Assembly (NCBI GenBank): GCA_001970955.1
Contig: MPUH01000245.1
Location: 1 to 64,000 of the forward strand
Source of the DNA: Stentor coeruleus
Taxonomy: Eukaryota > Ciliophora > Heterotrichea > Heterotrichida > Stentoridae
Reading direction: 5' to 3'
DNA: 64,000 bases
In this document: one piece after another, positions 1-11,002 of the stretch
How the letters are laid out: every line of letters begins with the position of its first letter
How positions within the stretch are numbered: the stretch's first letter is position 1
Notes under the pieces: model-generated
Told to the model about the DNA's origin: nothing
The model's input: the letters and a program-made list of their open reading frames with translations, nothing else
The model's database searches: none
Program-made: the position numbers and the translations under genes

Positions 1-164
1 TATGCTAATTATTCATTGCTGATTTTATCGAAAATTTCTAAAAAATGATATACTGTAAAAATTTAAATCCAATCAATATAGATTTAACCCTGAAAAAAGA
101 ATCATTGCAAAAAAATATGATCTTTATAATTTCAATAACACTTATCATACAAATCATATAAAAG

Positions 165-2069
165 TTAACTTTTATTTCTATTTTTAGTCTCTAATTCTAA
201 TGCAATCGAATAATCACATATAGCTAAATCAAGCTCTTGTATACTATCATAGCAGCAGCCTCTATTATAATAAGCATTAGCATTAGTTGGGTCCAATTTT
301 ATCGCTTGAGTGAAATCATCTATAGCTTCATTAAATTCTCCAAGTCTCTGATATGAAATTCCTCTATTATGCAAAGCATGTATATTATCTTTTTCAAAAG
401 CGATGACATAGCTATAATCTTCAACAGCTTCTTTCAGTAAATTAAGTTTAGCATAGCAATAAGCTCTATTATTATGTGCCTTAACGCTTTCCTGCAATTC
501 AATTTCTTTACTATAATCCTCCATAGCCTTTTGAAAATCTTCAAGTTTCCTCCATACAATAGCCCTATTGCTATAAATAATCGGGTTTTCAGGATCCAGC
601 TCTAAAGCTTTAGCAAAATCAGATAACGCTTCATTTAAATGACCCATGTTTCTATGACAACAAGCTCTATTATGCCAATACACAGGATTTGTTTCATCTA
701 ATTCAATACTTGCTGTAAAGTCTTGTAATGCTTGATCACTATTATTAAGCCGATCATATACTAATCCTCTTCCATTATAAGCAGCAGCAAAGCTACTATC
801 AATTCTTAAAACCTGATTAAAAGTATTCAATGAATCTTTAAATTTTCCAAGTCGTTCTTGTACTGTGCCTAAATGATGTAAAGCACTAGCATTATTTGGC
901 TGTATTTGTAAAGCATTTTTATAGTCTTGTTCTGCTGCAGAGAGCTTGTTGATTTTTTCCCAGCAATAAGCTCTGTTGGAAAAAGCTTTAAAATGGCAAG
1001 GATCAATCTCAATAGCTGAAGTATAATCTTCAATAGCATTTTCATATTGGGCAATTTTTCTATAAGCAAACCCACGATTATGATAAAAATCAGCTTTTTG
1101 AGGGTCTATTCTTATCGCATCAGTGAAATCCTTTATAGCAGATGAATGGTCGCTTTTTTTATCATAAGTTATACCTCGGTTATAATAAGCAAAAGGACTT
1201 GAGCTTTCAATTGATATAGCTGTTGTATAATCTTTTATCGCCTCATCCACCATCCCTAGTTTATCATAAGCAAAAGCTCTATTAAAAAGTGCTTTAAATT
1301 GTTTTGGGTCAATATTAATAGCTTCTGTATAGCATTTTATAGCTTTCATATAATCTCCTTGTTTTTTAGCTGTAGTTGCTTGTGTGCACCAGTGCTCAGA
1401 AGTTTTTTTCCTTTCTTCATTAGAAAAAACAAAACCCCGTGATGAGTCTAAAGCTCTTGGACTATTCAATGTACTAGTATTTTCAGGCACTCGGGTTTCT
1501 GGGTAATTATTTGGGTTTTCTTCATATGACCCTGTGCTAATTCCTGAGAAATTCGATGGGGAACGCCCATGCCTTCCCTCTTTTTTTAAAGGTGATGAAG
1601 GTCTATCACAATCTTTTTCCAAAGCCATTGAATAGTCTTCTATGGCTTTTAAAAAATCTCCTTTTCTATTTTGGCATGCACCACGAGCATAAGCTGCATT
1701 AACATGATTCGGATCTAATGTTAGAACTTTTGTATAATCTGAAATGCTTTTGTCGATTTCTCCCATACGCTCATATGCACAACCTCTTATATAGTAACTT
1801 CCTGCAAACTCTTTATCTGAGTCTATAAGTTTTTCACAATCTTGGACAGCTTCTAGTAAAAGTCCTTTTTTTAGATATGCGGAAGCACGTAGATAAAGGG
1901 CTCTTTGATGGCGCGGATCTTTTGTGAGTTTTTTTGAACAGATTGCAATTGTATTTTCAAGATCGCTACTGTATTTGAATCTTCGATAGTCAGTACGTCC
2001 TGGCTCTTGCATTCTTCTTCTTCTGTCGACAACTACTCTTACTAATTCGGCTTCTAATTCGTCGCACAT
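165..2069 (-). CDS. TPR-repeat protein, 634 aa
   Basis: The protein is almost entirely tetratricopeptide repeats: about 14 units of 34 residues carrying the usual pattern (A..NRG.AY...G....AI.DY..AI..DP). A short basic N-terminus (residues 1-30) precedes three repeats. A Ser/Pro/Asn-rich linker at about residues 155-225 follows, and then a long uninterrupted TPR array to the C-terminus. TPR superhelices are protein-docking scaffolds, so the role is binding rather than catalysis; no enzymatic domain or membrane segment is visible. The ATG lies just after an AT-rich stretch and no upstream in-frame ATG is evident. The gene ends in TAA. The specific partner or complex cannot be named from sequence. 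Such long TPR arrays are common in ciliates. Confidence 0.88.
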   Translation of the reverse strand: MCDELEAELVRVVVDRRRRMQEPGRTDYRRFKYSSDLENTIAICSKKLTKDPRHQRALYLRASAYLKKGLLLEAVQDCEKLIDSDKEFAGSYYIRGCAYERMGEIDKSISDYTKVLTLDPNHVNAAYARGACQNRKGDFLKAIEDYSMALEKDCDRPSSPLKKEGRHGRSPSNFSGISTGSYEENPNNYPETRVPENTSTLNSPRALDSSRGFVFSNEERKKTSEHWCTQATTAKKQGDYMKAIKCYTEAINIDPKQFKALFNRAFAYDKLGMVDEAIKDYTTAISIESSSPFAYYNRGITYDKKSDHSSAIKDFTDAIRIDPQKADFYHNRGFAYRKIAQYENAIEDYTSAIEIDPCHFKAFSNRAYCWEKINKLSAAEQDYKNALQIQPNNASALHHLGTVQERLGKFKDSLNTFNQVLRIDSSFAAAYNGRGLVYDRLNNSDQALQDFTASIELDETNPVYWHNRACCHRNMGHLNEALSDFAKALELDPENPIIYSNRAIVWRKLEDFQKAMEDYSKEIELQESVKAHNNRAYCYAKLNLLKEAVEDYSYVIAFEKDNIHALHNRGISYQRLGEFNEAIDDFTQAIKLDPTNANAYYNRGCCYDSIQELDLAICDYSIALELETKNRNKS

Positions 2070-3846
2070 GTATAAAATATATGATAATTATATATATTTT
2101 TAAATTAGTCAGTATCATTGGAAATGAACTTATAAGGAAGTGTAATGGCATTTATGAGATTTTAGAGGCAGCTTATTAAGGAAAGGTATGGGATTATAGA
2201 GTCTTGATTTAGAGATTTGTGCTGAGAGGGAAAATTATTTGGGTTTTATTATGAGAACAGTTGTGATTAGAGGCTATGTCCTGGTTATCAGAAGGTTGAT
2301 AAATGTAAATGGATTTTGGGAAATCGATTATGTGATTTCTGTTTAGATAATTCATCTGCATAGGGCTTTCCTAAAGGACCTTCAAATATCCCAAAGGGTT
2401 AGCAGCCAAGATAGGTGAGCCTGTAAAGACTCGAGCTCTAAACATACAAAAAAAATTTGAAGCTGTAGACCTGAGTAAGGTGCAAAATATTAATCTACTT
2501 CCAAAAAATTTAAGTAGTTTCTCAATTCAGTCCCTCTCTAAAGTTCCTACAAAGCCNCAAAATATTAATCTACTTCCAAAAAATTTAAGTAGTTTCTCAA
2601 TTCAGTCCCTCTCTAAAGTTCCTACAAAGCCTTACCAATTTTTATCAATTTTTTCAAAAAATAATTTCATACTAATATCCTAATTTACATAGGAAATGTA
2701 ATACTAAAAGTTGAAACTTGGGCTGGTGAAGAATTAGCATTATTGTGAATTACTCAAAGAATTTTCCATTACTAAAAGAAAATATCCTAAGAAGTAAAAA
2801 TTTCAGAAAAATCTGCCTTAAAATTATAATTAATATTCAAAGTTGGGATTTTGATTAATAAAATGCAAATCGCTAGAGAAAAACCTAGTTATATAATGTA
2901 TTAGCTTAGGTTGGATAAGATTACTAAAGAAATGAATGAATTGCAGATGATTATAATGCTAATAAAGATAAGATATAAGGTCGAAGATTATTATTAAGGC
3001 TGATAGAATTGTGAAGATTTATGAGAGTTAATAAAAAATACCCAGCTCGGCATCATATAAAAAAAGTCAAAATTTTGCTATTTTATAGGCATTTAGCTTT
3101 TGAATATTTAGCTTTTAGGGATTTTGGGTTTTGAATTTTTAGATTTTGGATATTTGGCTTGATATTTTGGCTTTTGGTGTGTTGGAGTTCAGCTCGTTGA
3201 TATAGCTAGATTTTATTTGAGGCTCCAAAAATTGTAGTAATCCTCAAAAGAGCTTTGACTCAAAATAAGCTAATTATCATATTTATTTTTTAGTGTAGAC
3301 TGCTTTTGTTGTGAATTTGGCGTGAGGAAAGTAAGTTTCATAGATGATGAAGCGGGACATTTATAATTTATTAGAGTTTTTAGGATATGCTTAAATTTTA
3401 TTCAGATCAGTATGATTGTTTTAGCTAAAGTTAAAATAAATTGTAAAAGCTAGATATTGAATAATAATTGGATTTAAACAAAATTAGGTTATAGTTTTTC
3501 AAAACAAAAAAGATATTTAATTTTTCATAAAACAAAAATGATGAGTAAGTTTCATCAAACTATAGTATCATATATTAATACTATATGCATATAACTCTAG
3601 CAATCAGCACATTTTCCTTAAAATCTTAAAGCATGACTTGAAAAATACAACATTCATAAAATATTCTACCCTTAATAATCAATTCACTTACCAATATCAC
3701 CAATCAATCCTAAATACAGCATTTTCTATTTTTCCCAACTCCTCAATCAGCATTCTGCTTTTAACCACAAAATTTCACCTCATCAATTTAAATATAACTC
3801 AAATAATTTAAATAAAACAACCAATAATCTCTTTCCTAGTAAAAAA
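2070..3846. other. Long intergenic gap with decayed, coding-like patches
   Basis: No intact gene is visible. From about 2150 to 2690 on the + strand there are broken reading-frame pieces, including a Cys-rich patch near 2277-2355 (C-P-G-Y ... C-K ... L-C-D-F-C) and a frame open from about 2385 to 2683 that runs through an N join. Around 3078-3180 there is T/G-rich low-complexity DNA built from variants of tttagcttttgaatat. The left part is G-rich and the last 250 bases before the next gene are C/A-rich. The patches may be a dead gene, but no family is recognised. Confidence 0.4.
2483..2631. repeat. 74-bp direct duplicate around a single N (2557)
   Basis: Bases 2483-2556 and 2558-2631 are the same sequence, separated only by one N. 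The same arrangement is seen at four other single Ns in this window. The simplest reading is two contig ends that overlap but were joined without merging, so one copy is probably artificial. Confidence 0.85.
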
Positions 3847-5946
3847 ATGTCATCAGCTTACACGAACTATCTGCACCTTAAAACCACTCTTCAAGACCTT
3901 CCCAAAAATTTTTACAACAAACTAACCGAGAACGAAAAAGGTGTTTTCGATGAGCTACTCACAGCAATAGACAGCATTCTTCCATCTTCAAAAAAAAAGA
4001 AATCCAAGACAAACCAAATTGTTGTAGGTAATTTCCAACCAAGAACAGTAATCATGTGTTTGAATCTCAAAAAAATCTCGACTGGGAAGATGTTTAGTTT
4101 AAAACGCTTTGCATTTGGCCTTATGAGATGCTTATACAAGGAAGTAATCAGACAAAAAGCATCTCAAGTGCCAAAGGGGAGAAGAAGAAAAGAAGAGGCA
4201 AAGTCAAAAGATTTTGGGACAAGCACTGAAGATATAGAAATAAGTATTTTAAGGGTAAGGGCAGAAGGAGCTGAAAACAGAAAAAACACATTGAAAGGTG
4301 TAGTAAAACTGATGACAATGAAACAAGAGAAAAAAGGAAGAAACTGGCTTTTTAGTGAATGGAAAAGGATATACGATGATAAGATAAGAAAAAAAAGCAT
4401 GTTTTTGGGCTTTATAAACAAAGTTCTGGTTTCTAGGTTAAGTCAATGCTGTAAAGGGATTTTTGCTAAAAAAGTCTTCCCAAGGATGACAAGTAAGCTT
4501 ATGAAAATGACTTTATCGAATATTCTGATGAAAAGAATGGGCTTGTATTTCCATAAATTATGTTCAGAGCAAATTGTAAAGGTTGAAGCGGTGAGAAAAG
4601 ATCCTGGGTTTTTTACGGTCGAAGCACAAGATTTTATGTTTGGATGCAATTTCAAAGAAGCTATTTTGAGTGAAATTAATGAGAATGTGCTAGATAAGGA
4701 AAATGAATGTGCTGAAGAATTTAGATATGGGCCTAGGAAGAATACAAAAATGATTAAAAAGAAAAAACAGCTTCTCAGGAGGAGTAAGGATATGGATAAG
4801 ATAACAGTTCTTGATAAAAACCATAGGTGGGTATTGGCTTTTGCTTTACTCAAATGGAAAAAACTTTATTTCTCAATCCATTCAGATTTCCAAAATAAGT
4901 CCAGCCTAGCTCAAACTATGTCCCAATTACTTGAAAAAATTTACCAAAAAGTTGTTTTAAACAGAAAATCTATGTTCTTCCAGCTAATCAAAGTGAAATA
5001 CGACATAAATAAACAGAGCAGACCTTTCAAAATCAGTCTCGGAGTTTCTCATTTAGATAGCATCATAAGCAGATATCTAAACAAATATATTCTCTATTCC
5101 TTCTATGACCTCAAAGAATTCAACATCAGAGCAGCATCTCCAAGTTCGCCATCAGGAGGAGCCCGATCACAAAGTCCAGGCTCAAACGCAGACTTGCAAG
5201 AAAGAAAAGCATACTGCTTTTACTGCAAACTAAAATCAGTTCTAAAAAAAGCTCAACTGAAAAAGAAAATCATGGCTTTTGTGTCTCTTCAAAACTTTTA
5301 TGACACTCGTGTAGACCGGGTTATGAAAAACCGTATCAGTGCTCTTTTCCAAATGCTTCAAAGGTCACTTTTTGGTATAATGTATAATGCTTTCCAAGAT
5401 ATCCGAGAAAAGTCTGTAGCTAATATGATAAAATCTCAAGCGTTTTATTTCATAGTGCAAAGCGTTATAGAAAAAAACCTTTTTGTAAACTGCAAAAAAG
5501 CTTTTACTTCAATAAAAGCTTACCCATATGGTAGTGTTAATTATCTTGTAAGGACTATTGATAAAAAACTAGTATATTCTCATTTGCGGACTGGTTTTGA
5601 TAGTATTTTAAACCACTGTGTGAATCTTAACAGCTTTTTGTTTGTCAGAGCTATGATTGCTAAGAAAGTGTATGAAAAAACTTATTTCAAAAGACTTTCT
5701 AGTAGCTTTTTGTAAGAAATATTTAGGACTTGGATAGGATCAACTGAAGATTATCAGCTGGCTAAAGAGTTGGGATTAGTGGATGCAAATCTTGATGGGA
5801 AGTTCACGACAAAGTTTGAATTCGGCACGATCAATCATAATTATTCTTCATCACAGGATCAAAAATGCGAGAAAAATTACTTCTTGACTGGGCATAGTAG
5901 ATTCTTTTCAGAGTATTTAGATGGGCCGATAACTGCATCATCTTAG
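3847..5946 (+). CDS. Large basic protein of unknown function, 694 aa, one 15-nt intron
   Basis: I do not recognise this protein. It is Lys/Arg-rich and helical, with a basic cluster near residues 48-56, a charged region at about 115-140 and a Ser/Gly/Pro-rich linker near 435-455. No membrane segment or catalytic motif is visible. The first frame stops right after S-S-F-L. Removing the 15-base intron at 5712-5726 (GT...AG) continues the frame for another 73 codons (ending T-A-S-S) to a TAG at 5944-5946. This makes the true C-terminus longer than the first stop suggests. The tail ends about 70 bases before the stop of the convergent flippase gene. The N-terminal residues MSSAYTNYLHLK are a plausible start preceded by a C/A-rich leader. 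Confidence 0.8.
5712..5726 (+). other. 15-nt intron in the 694-aa gene
   Basis: GTAAGAAATATTTAG. It contains an in-frame stop if retained; removing it joins two open frames exactly. An A lies at position 10, six bases from the 3' end. Confidence 0.85.
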
Positions 5947-6017
5947 TTAGTATTATAATTTATCTATTAGCATATTGATAAAAAAACTTTTTCATTAATA
6001 TTCTAGTCATTAATTAA

Positions 6018-9000
6018 CTATAAGTAGTAGTCTGGATCTGTAACTTGTGGCGCATGTCCAGCTTCCCCACTAAAAGCGAAACCTGTATGAACAGATTTCC
6101 ATTTCGCCTTGTCTGGTAAAATTTCCCATTTGTTTATATCTATTTCTGGTTCACTTACTTCATCAACATTCTCTTCACTATCACTAGATGAACTGCTTGA
6201 CTTAGGTAAATTCAAGTCTCTAATTTTCCTGATTTTCCTAATATTGTGTATAGTTAAGACAGCATTGTAGATTGGATGTATCATAAAACCTATGAAAAAA
6301 CAGATAACTACAGCTGAATATGTATTTGGGTTTTTAAGTAACTTTCGAGAACTCCCTCTACTATCATAGTTATCTAGCCAGAGATAGATTGGTAAATAAT
6401 CGTTTAGGAGAACTGTGAAACCAATATAGCTTAAGGTACTTAAGGCTGATATTAATATTGAAAACCAGTAATGAGAATAGCTGAATATGAACACTTTTAT
6501 GTTTACTAAAAACACAACAAGACCAAATATAAGTTTAGAGGCCACGTACATGTTGTCCATTTGTCCGTATTGTCTATCACTTGAAGTCATGCATATTGTG
6601 AAAACACTTAATAATACTATTATCAATCCTTGGATAAAAGCTTCAAGCACCCAAAACCAAAATATCGATGTGCTAAACAACTTCCCATACAGTCCCAACC
6701 TATAAAACTTAGGGTTCGAGTTCAGCTCCGAATATGGAATTTCAATATCAAAAATCGCATAAACCACAATAGGCAAAGCACAAAACATAATATTGAAAAG
6801 CTGATAAGTCCACATATTATACAAAAGTTGTCCTGAGAAAGCTGAAAACATTCCATAAAACAGCAATGGTATTACAAGCAAAACATTCTTATAAAAATTG
6901 AAGCAAATCAATGTTGCATTCCTCCTATAGCATTCCCTCCCATGAACAAAAAGCAATCTTTGAACAAAAGAAAACTGTCCAATAGAATAATCTGAAGCCC
7001 TCACAGCTTGTGATCCTTCAAGTCCAGAAATACCAATCCCAACATGTGCTGCAGTTATCATATTAACATCATTAGCCCCATCACCAATTGCTAAAGTTAT
7101 AGCCGTAGGTTTAGATAATCGAACAAGTCTAACAATATCAGCTTTTTGTTGTGGACTAACCCTACAGCATAAAACAGCATTACATATATCAGTAAGTTTT
7201 ACTAATAAAGGGGCAAGTTCAGGCTTAGCTGCTCTTAAAAGTGAATCACCAGATATAACTAAAGCATATTCCCCACTACCAGGCTGCGAAGATAAAACAA
7301 GACCTTGTTCTAACTCGTCTTTAACTTCTTTTGATGAGTTTTTTTCTATGACTATTCTAGTCATTGAGTTTGATAAAAGATTACATGAAAATCCAATGTT
7401 GATAGCAGTTTCGATTTTATCTCCAGTTAAAACCCAAATTTTTATCCCAGCTTCTCTTAAGTGCTGTATGGTTTCAGGAACTTTATCTTGAAGCCTATCT
7501 TCAATTGCTGTTGCCCCAACAAGCTCAAGATCTTTTTCTATATATTCACTAACTTCAGCTATTCGTTTTTCTCTGTGTGTAACATCTTTCATTGCTGCAA
7601 TATATTGTGCGTTCCATGAATGATACTCTTCATCAGTCAGGTCTCTTTGGGCAAGAACTAAAGTCCGAAGTCCTTCACAAGCAAATTCTTCTAGTTGTTT
7701 ATATGTTGATTCTATATAAGGACCTTGTTGAAGCCTTGGAAGTATTATTGTATCTGCACCTTTACATAAAACTCTATAAACACCATTTGGAAGCCTTATA
7801 ACAACCGACATCCTCTTTCTATCGCTAGTAAACTCAATAACATTAAGTATCGCAATATAAACTTGTATCCCATTTGCATCTAAAATCGCATTCTGGTTTG
7901 AATCCCTACCTATAAACCTATATCCAAAAAATCTTGCTGCATTAACTAAAGCTAGCTCATCAGGTGAACTAGCTTTATATTCAATAACTCCATCTCTTTC
8001 TTCTGTAATAATAGTATGACATACTGCTAAATGTATTATAAAATCTGAGTATTCATAATAACTTGGGTCAAAATCTGGGTCAACAAAATCCACATGAGGT
8101 AATTTATCATCAGGTCCTAAATGACCGTTTTGGCCGAACTTCTTCCCAATAACACTCAATTTTTTAAATTCCATAACATTCCTAGTCAGTGTCCCAGTTT
8201 TGTCTGAGAAAATATAATTAATTTGCCCAAGTTCCTCATTAAGATTTGAGCTTTGGACCCCAGCAGGGATATCGTCAGGCTCATAATAAACTTTCAAATC
8301 CTTAGAAATAAACGATGCTTGCATAAACCTAACCATTTCCAAAGTCACTAACAAAGATATTGGGACAAAATTAGTAAAAATCAGCAGCCAGGTAAAAAAT
8401 TGGACAACAAATTGATATACTGGATTACTGCTTTCCCCTGATGTTGCTAATAATAAATAGATATTTGTAACTTTTCTATTATTATAATACCAGTATGAAT
8501 AATAAAGAGAACAAGCGATACAAAGAAGAATCTGCATTAAAAATATATAGAAAATCTGACTGTTCATTTGACCTTCAAGCCTTGAGGTTTTTTTCTTAGA
8601 ACTAGCTGAATTCAACATAATTTTGGTTTGATGCCCTGTATAAACTACCAAACCCACAATCCAATCAGTGTTTTTTAGCGAACTGCCTCTAAGGAGAAAT
8701 TGCTCGTTGCTTATTGGAATCGATACACGTTTAAAAGATAAAACTCCATTAAACTGATAAATCATGCTGTTAGGGTCTTCACATTTAACACTTCCCAAAA
8801 ATGTGTCATAAAGTTGTTCTTTCTTAAAAAAATTCTGCGTGTCTTTAATCGCTAGTTTATGCTTCAAGTTAGTCTCTCCATCCAAATTCTTAGTTTCAAT
8901 ATACGCAAGGCCCTTCGGATCAGAAGACTGAACCAAAATCATATCGCTAGGAAAATACTCATTTTTTAACACCTTAATCACATCTCCAACTTTCACTTCC

Positions 9001-9410
9001 AACCACTTAACCTTATTCCAACTTCCATTTCCTCTTTTTAATATCGGCCTTATATTCTCTTCCTTATCTGAATTGCTTCTTTTAACATCTTCAAGTAAGT
9101 CTTTTATCGCGCTTACCGTCAGAACAAATGATAAAGGTAATAAAATATTTGGAATCCCATCTGTAACAGATATTTGTGGCACTGATTGTAGTATGGCTAT
9201 GACCAAAAAATACACATTAGCTGATTTTGAAAATTGCTCTATCATATTTTTTGGCAAAAAAGTCAAGCAGTTGTATTTACATGTTTTTATAGAGTTGGTG
9301 AGGAAAATTTCATCATTGATTATTGGGAATTGGAAGTGCCTTTCACCTTTGACAAGGACCGATGATTTGTTTTCCTCTGAGACTTTTCTTTTTATCAAGG
9401 CGTCTTTCAT
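6018..9410 (-). CDS. P4-ATPase phospholipid flippase, about 1130 aa
   Basis: This is a full-length P4-type ATPase that moves phospholipids from the outer to the inner leaflet of membranes, using ATP. Family motifs are in order: the P4 segment PISLLVTLE (about 350-358), DGETNLK in the actuator domain (about 177), the phosphorylated Asp in DKTGTLT (about 403), KGADT in the nucleotide-binding domain (about 550), TGDKIETA (about 662) and GDGANDVNMI (about 776). About ten membrane segments fit the family: a pair near 60-105, a pair near 285-355 and six after residue 830. I chose the ATG at 9410; the frame is also open three codons upstream, but only to a GTG. The C-terminal tail has a Ser/Asp/Glu-rich acidic stretch of possible regulatory use. 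The start lies 15 bases from the divergent neighbour's start. Confidence 0.96.
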   Translation of the reverse strand: MKDALIKRKVSEENKSSVLVKGERHFQFPIINDEIFLTNSIKTCKYNCLTFLPKNMIEQFSKSANVYFLVIAILQSVPQISVTDGIPNILLPLSFVLTVSAIKDLLEDVKRSNSDKEENIRPILKRGNGSWNKVKWLEVKVGDVIKVLKNEYFPSDMILVQSSDPKGLAYIETKNLDGETNLKHKLAIKDTQNFFKKEQLYDTFLGSVKCEDPNSMIYQFNGVLSFKRVSIPISNEQFLLRGSSLKNTDWIVGLVVYTGHQTKIMLNSASSKKKTSRLEGQMNSQIFYIFLMQILLCIACSLYYSYWYYNNRKVTNIYLLLATSGESSNPVYQFVVQFFTWLLIFTNFVPISLLVTLEMVRFMQASFISKDLKVYYEPDDIPAGVQSSNLNEELGQINYIFSDKTGTLTRNVMEFKKLSVIGKKFGQNGHLGPDDKLPHVDFVDPDFDPSYYEYSDFIIHLAVCHTIITEERDGVIEYKASSPDELALVNAARFFGYRFIGRDSNQNAILDANGIQVYIAILNVIEFTSDRKRMSVVIRLPNGVYRVLCKGADTIILPRLQQGPYIESTYKQLEEFACEGLRTLVLAQRDLTDEEYHSWNAQYIAAMKDVTHREKRIAEVSEYIEKDLELVGATAIEDRLQDKVPETIQHLREAGIKIWVLTGDKIETAINIGFSCNLLSNSMTRIVIEKNSSKEVKDELEQGLVLSSQPGSGEYALVISGDSLLRAAKPELAPLLVKLTDICNAVLCCRVSPQQKADIVRLVRLSKPTAITLAIGDGANDVNMITAAHVGIGISGLEGSQAVRASDYSIGQFSFVQRLLFVHGRECYRRNATLICFNFYKNVLLVIPLLFYGMFSAFSGQLLYNMWTYQLFNIMFCALPIVVYAIFDIEIPYSELNSNPKFYRLGLYGKLFSTSIFWFWVLEAFIQGLIIVLLSVFTICMTSSDRQYGQMDNMYVASKLIFGLVVFLVNIKVFIFSYSHYWFSILISALSTLSYIGFTVLLNDYLPIYLWLDNYDSRGSSRKLLKNPNTYSAVVICFFIGFMIHPIYNAVLTIHNIRKIRKIRDLNLPKSSSSSSDSEENVDEVSEPEIDINKWEILPDKAKWKSVHTGFAFSGEAGHAPQVTDPDYYL

Positions 9411-9425
9411 ATTTACCACTAATAA

Positions 9426-10217
9426 ATGGCATCAGAGGCTGGTCGGAAATTCACTTTTCAAGCAGGTCTGCAAAGATATCTGAAAACAGCAGGGCAGATG
9501 AAAAGAGGGTTTCCAATCCCTCGTCAGCAAACTCCTTATGCTTTCGCTAAAGCTGCAGAGTATATTGAGAAAGACTTGGAAAAGGCTGAGCACTTTTATC
9601 GTCAGGCCATTGAGATTGGTGAAAGACCTGAGAGTGCTATTAAGGATTTAGCTGGGATTTTACATCAGCAGGGAAAGACTCAAGAAGCTTGTGACTTATT
9701 AAAGGATCACAAGCATATATTTGTAAGTGATATCAACAAATATGAAAACCTCCTTAGAAACCTGCAAAAGCAAATGCTTCCATCCAAGAATACTTTGAAT
9801 AAGGCTGTAAAAGTTTCAGGACTGGGCCCGATGGCTGACGAACTAACTCTTAAAAGCCTATTTTCTAACTCCTCAAGGATTCTGCATATTGAATTCGGAT
9901 ATGATGATAACAATGTCCGATGGGCGATTATAAGATTTTCTAGTCATTCAGCTGCTAGGAAGACCTTTGAAGGATTTAAAGCTAATCATCGATATCTTCT
10001 TGAGTGGCTTTCAGTAACTGGAGAAATAGCTGGGGAACTCAGTCTTGATAAAACTGAAGATTTTTCATTATTTTCACTTGGAAAATCCACTAGCATTAAA
10101 CATGTGCCTGCATTTTACACATATTTACCCGACGCTCCTTGCAAACAGTTTGAAGACCCTGTTGATCAAATACTTGAAAACTCATTCTTTAGCTATTTAA
10201 GACCAAATTTTAAATAA
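9426..10217 (+). CDS. TPR/RRM-like protein, 263 aa
   Basis: Residues 1-35 are basic. Residues about 38-95 look like one or two TPR-like helical hairpins (AFAKAAEYIEKDLEKAEHFY...). Residues about 125-190 have the alternating strand/helix pattern of an RRM-like fold (AVKVSGLG, then a helix, then ILHIEFGYDDN, then AIIRFSS, then a helix), but the RNP1/RNP2 aromatic residues are not clear. An RNA-linked role is therefore only a guess. The gene is divergent from the flippase with only 15 bases between the two start codons, so both promoters must reach into coding DNA or share the spacer. It ends in TAA and is followed by about 530 bases without an obvious gene. Confidence 0.75.
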   Translation: MASEAGRKFTFQAGLQRYLKTAGQMKRGFPIPRQQTPYAFAKAAEYIEKDLEKAEHFYRQAIEIGERPESAIKDLAGILHQQGKTQEACDLLKDHKHIFVSDINKYENLLRNLQKQMLPSKNTLNKAVKVSGLGPMADELTLKSLFSNSSRILHIEFGYDDNNVRWAIIRFSSHSAARKTFEGFKANHRYLLEWLSVTGEIAGELSLDKTEDFSLFSLGKSTSIKHVPAFYTYLPDAPCKQFEDPVDQILENSFFSYLRPNFK

Positions 10218-10749
10218 TACTTAGTAATTAGCATTACATAAAATGGGCTTTTTAACTATGGGCCTATTTTTAAAAACTTTATTTTTGAGTTTTAAAAATA
10301 CTTAAAGCATAATTTTGTAATTTTATGATGTGGTTTAGGATATATTAATGTAATTTTTATTTTATAAATGAAGTACTACAATACTTTTGTTGTAATTTTT
10401 AATGTGTAAGCTATTGATTGTTTATATTTTGATAAAATTGTCATTTGCTTGGGACTATTTTATTTAAATTATTAATCGAATTTCTATGAATAAATTAAGC
10501 CTATTATTTATATTACCTAGCAAAAGTCAACTAAAATTAAGAATTGATCTTTATAAATTATACATTAAAATTCCTTTTAAGCATAATTAAATATTATAAC
10601 TCTTTTTATTATATTTTTAAACCAAAATCATTAATAAAAGCATTCCAATTGGCTAATTCATTTTTTATCATCATATGGCATTGATTAATAAAGGCACAAC
10701 TGATCGGGAATCTGAATCAAGTTTTGATGTTGATAAATATAAATAAAAC
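10218..10749. other. AT-rich intergenic region with a 23-codon upstream ORF
   Basis: Nothing recognisable in the first 450 bases. An ATG at 10675 opens a 23-codon frame (M-A-L-I-N-K-G-T-T...) that stops at 10746, three bases before the ATG of the next small gene. It may be an upstream ORF in that gene's leader or chance. Confidence 0.4.
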
Positions 10750-10959
10750 ATGGGGTGCATAAGTTCAAAGAAAGTAGTGAATTACAACATCAATGTTTTT
10801 GAACAAAACAATGATATTAAGAAAGAAACTAACAGTGTCCTAGATGATAACCCACAAGTTCAACTATTTACTATAAGAGAAGAAAGTGCTGGATTTGAAG
10901 AATCTGCTATGCCATCACGAGTTATATCTCAAAAATTCCTGTCTAATCAAGGCAGTTAA
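10750..10959 (+). CDS. Small N-terminally lipidated protein, 69 aa
   Basis: The protein starts M-G-C-I-S-S-K-K. Gly2 with Ser6 fits the N-myristoylation signal, and Cys3 is a typical palmitoylation site, so a small membrane-anchored peripheral protein is predicted. The rest (about 60 residues, polar, some acidic) has no domain I recognise. The start context is A-rich, as for the longer neighbouring genes. The stop lies 43 bases before the stop of the convergent calcium-dependent kinase, which also carries an N-terminal M-G-x-x-C. It is short and could be spurious, but the precise acylation motif makes a real gene likely. Confidence 0.6.
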   Translation: MGCISSKKVVNYNINVFEQNNDIKKETNSVLDDNPQVQLFTIREESAGFEESAMPSRVISQKFLSNQGS

Positions 10960-11002
10960 AAATCTCAAATCCAAATAATCTCTACTCTAATTAATTCTTA
11001 AT

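Noticed and set aside
2480-2683. Small open frame of 67 codons
   Set aside because: It runs through an N and is built from the duplicated segment; not a credible gene.
3078-3180. Possible CRISPR or tandem array
   Set aside because: Only imperfect T/G-rich low complexity; no regular repeat and spacer structure.
9411-9419. GTG start three codons upstream for the flippase
   Set aside because: Nuclear genes here start at ATG; the ATG at 9410 is in frame and sufficient.
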